Assembly: GCF_040954835.1 (NCBI RefSeq)
Contig: NC_090698.1
Location: 70,191,284-70,255,283, forward strand
Source: Lepisosteus oculatus
Taxonomy: Eukaryota > Chordata > Actinopteri > Semionotiformes > Lepisosteidae
Direction of reading: 5' to 3'
Length of the DNA stretch: 64,000 nt
Numbering within the stretch: the first letter of the stretch is position 1; each line of letters opens with the position of its first letter. Positions 61,381 to 64,000 of this stretch are shown here, one piece after another. The notes below the pieces were generated by a model. It made no database searches, was not told the DNA's origin, and was given only the letters and a program-made list of their open reading frames with translations. A program made the position numbers and the translations under genes.

Positions 61381-64000
61381 GCTTGCATTCTACAATCTAG
61401 TCTTTTTTATTTTAGCAATACCCCTCTAAAAACTCATTTACACAACATGAAGACATTTGTAGTACATGTAAACCAGGAAACAGATGTTTTGGCGCAGCAG
61501 CAATAAGTACGCATTTGAATTTTAAGGACATGAGATACGACATCAACAGCATGATATGGTGAGGTCTTGCTTGCATTATACATGCCCTCTATATGGTTTC
61601 ATTGTGTCAGATTTTAATCTGTTTTTAGGAATTTTTCACGGATACGCTAGTGGACAGCAGGACAAACCAGGTTGCAAATAACTTCATGTGTTGGTTTTCT
61701 CATGCCCTAAGATTATTTTTAAAGGTTTCTCTGCTCACAGAGATTAATTATATTAGGTTCTTCCACAATGATTTTAGCTAAAACCTTTAGACCACAGCAT
61801 GAATAATGTTGAAATTTCCTGAGCAATAAATCCTGTATACGTTTTATACTTGTTTTTATCACAGTAGAAATGGTTACTGAGGAGATTTCACAACATGGTC
61901 ATAACATATCTGGACTCCTTGGGCAAGTAAAAGAGCAGGACTTTCGTCCATCAAGATCATTTGGTTTTTAGTTGACAATTTATTCAGCAACAGGTGGGTG
62001 GGTTGATCTATACCCTCACAGCTGTTTGTGTAAAGAAGTGTCCCCTGGGATCGGTATTAAATAAGCTTCTCCTTAGTTTCTCATTATTTGTAGGACTTTC
62101 CCTAAGAATAAATCACCTTAGTCCATTTTATTAGTCCCACCTGGGCTCTCTGGTTCATGTTCCTCTGCTGGGTTGAGTCTGTCAACATCTTTAAAGATTT
62201 TCAAATCTTGTGTGCTAGCAGGACTCCATGTCCTCTCTGTTTAACACTAAAAAGGTTCAGTTCTTTCACACTCTTAGTGTAGCCTGAGCCCGTTAGTGTT
62301 ATTATATTTGCCTTTATTGCAATATTTTTGGATCTTTCTCTTACTTGACCGTATTGTTTTTTCCTTTTGTATGTGCACTTCATGAAAACCTTATGAAGAT
62401 CATGTGTTTCCCTGGATAAGGGTGTCTGTTCAGTAGTGTAAGACTTTCTTTTGAGCCTGGGAAAGTATCTAGTGCCTTGTAGAGACTAGTCAGTCGTCTC
62501 TGGACTAATGACATCTTCGTGTGCTACAATGCATCTGAAGACTGGGAATGTCCCTCCTGAAAATGTTGCTTTGTCTGTTTCATATCTATATATATATATC
62601 TATGTATCTGTACAATCACATACAGTAGAATTACCAAACAGAAACATACATATTGCAATATTATTATGCATTTCTTAATCAGAATGCATCCATAGTCTCT
62701 ACAAGGCACTTTAGCGACTGTCAGCCAAATAAATTAGTCACTTTGAAGACAATAGCAATGCAAAAGTACTGCAAGGAATAACTTTTCATAACTGTCTTAC
62801 CCTCTGTACTGTATGTACCTGTAACAAGATAAATATGACCTGTTATAATGTAAATGATGGTAGTTAGCGGAAGTTATTTTGAATTGTCATTACATTAGTA
62901 TCCCTAGCACAGAGAGCTACAGGATAAGACCGTCTAATTAAGGAAGTGATTACATACAGTAGATCATCAACAGATAACAGTGCAATAATAATTATAACCA
63001 TCTTCTACAAAATTAATTTCAAACGCAATTGTGCCTGCTTGTGGTATTTGTGAAGATATAAGTGTATGTAATGCAGTGGTACTGTACAGTGCTCTTATAA
63101 ATTGTGCTTTCCACAAAAAAGCAGGCAGCCTGAAACCTTTGAACCTATTTGGTCCCTATTTCAAAATGAAAGAAAAGAAAAGAAAAAATAACCTATTTCA
63201 AAAAGAAAAGGCGTGCAAATTAATTAATTATTTTTCATTTGGTGAACAATAGACTGTTTTTCTGCTTTTGTCGATTCAAGGATTAACCATTTTAGAGGGC
63301 AATGAAACTTTAGGGGTCAGTGAAACAAAATTGCAAGACATTGCAAATCAAAGAAATCAAAGACAGATCTGAGGCAATTTGGAAAAGGGTCCCACAGACG
63401 CACTGGCGTCATGGCCGATAAGTCAGTGTCCTGTAAACAGCCAGAGAGAGCACAGGTGGCTGCCCTACACTGCGGGACACAGAGCATCATGTTCTGAAAA
63501 GTTCAAAAAGAAAGCGAGCACTGAGGTCAAGCAAACGTCAATAAGACCTGGGAGTTATCCATTAATATGAAGGGTGGACTCAACACCAAAGCACTGGAAT
63601 TTACTTCTCTGTTCTTCAGTGTTGACACAGAGAAAAACTCCAGAGTGCCCAGAAAGCAAAACATGATGAAAGCTTATTCAACATCATTTCACACCAAACT
63701 GCAGTAGTACACAGTATTTTTTAAAACTACTCAGACCCTTGCCCACTTTTCACATTTTGTTGCTTTAAATACTTTGATGCAACCATTAATATTTCATAGA
63801 CACACAACCTACTCCACACATTCAGAGCAAAAAACAAAAATAAAGATTTAAATAATTACTAAGAAAGAAAAATGGAAAAGCCATGACTGCTACGTACATT
63901 TATTTTGGTGCACAAAACTATCTTAACGAGCCACACAGTTAGCTAAGTACTGTACTGTATGAAATAATGGTGGGTCACATTTTCAAAATAAACTGACATG
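61381..64000 (-). other. ACOT12: ACOT12 intron 1 (presumed)
   Basis: No exon with the expected N-terminal HotDog sequence was found, so this is taken as intron. It holds an antisense LINE-like segment at about 62030-62560 and a Tc1-like terminal stretch at 63700-63780 (ACTACTCAGACCCTTGCCC). Otherwise AT-rich with no gene. Confidence 0.55.
62030..62560 (-). repeat. LINE-like copy, antisense
   Basis: GTGTAAAGAAGTGTCCCC, GTTCATGTTCCTCTGCTGGG and TTGAGTCTGTCAACATC correspond to the family copies at 23146 and 32220. Boundaries approximate. Confidence 0.5.

Noticed and set aside
60499-64000. Search for ACOT12 exon 1
   Set aside because: No minus-strand frame with the expected HotDog start (GELSAGQLLKWID-like) between acceptor-compatible borders; placed outside the window.

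Overview
The window is vertebrate nuclear DNA, most likely from a ray-finned fish and possibly a non-teleost such as a gar or bowfin (the species is inference). The genes are split into short exons with GT/AG introns and AATAAA signals. The dispersed repeats are vertebrate retroposons and Tc1-like transposons. The gene order RASGRF2 > CKMT2 > ZCCHC9 > < ACOT12 matches human 5q14.

Layout. 1-4134 holds the last four coding exons of RASGRF2 (+), a Ras exchange factor. 4135-15426 is its 3' UTR plus intergenic DNA, including a duplicated poly(A)-signal segment and two solo-LTR-like elements. 15495-25186 is a complete CKMT2 (+), sarcomeric mitochondrial creatine kinase, 417 codons. 25.3-36.6 kb is repeat-rich intergenic DNA. 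36662-42130 is a complete ZCCHC9 (+), a four-zinc-knuckle protein of 253 codons. 44236-60498 holds exons 2-15 of ACOT12 (-), a cytosolic acetyl-CoA hydrolase with two HotDog domains and a START domain. Its first exon lies beyond the right edge. Every exon phase was checked and joins cleanly, so all four genes look intact where visible. They are neighbours by conserved synteny, not members of one pathway.

The strongest observation is in CKMT2. The exon encoding residues 223-251 is present twice in tandem (18849-18934 and 19629-19714). Both copies are 86 bp, have good splice sites and are in phase. They differ at 25 of 86 bases, but only four residues change. One copy carries the mitochondrial-type motif TCAG and the other a cytosolic-CK-like VASG. 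Including both or neither creates an early stop, which is the signature of mutually exclusive exons.

Other points are: a 5S-rRNA-headed SINE family that carries a CTCF-like core and has one copy nested in a Tc1-like element with an 18-bp target duplication; a 160-bp fold-back retroposon with a 15-bp target duplication; solo LTR-like elements with 5-bp target duplications; and repeated copies of the exon 7 splice donor inside an ACOT12 intron.
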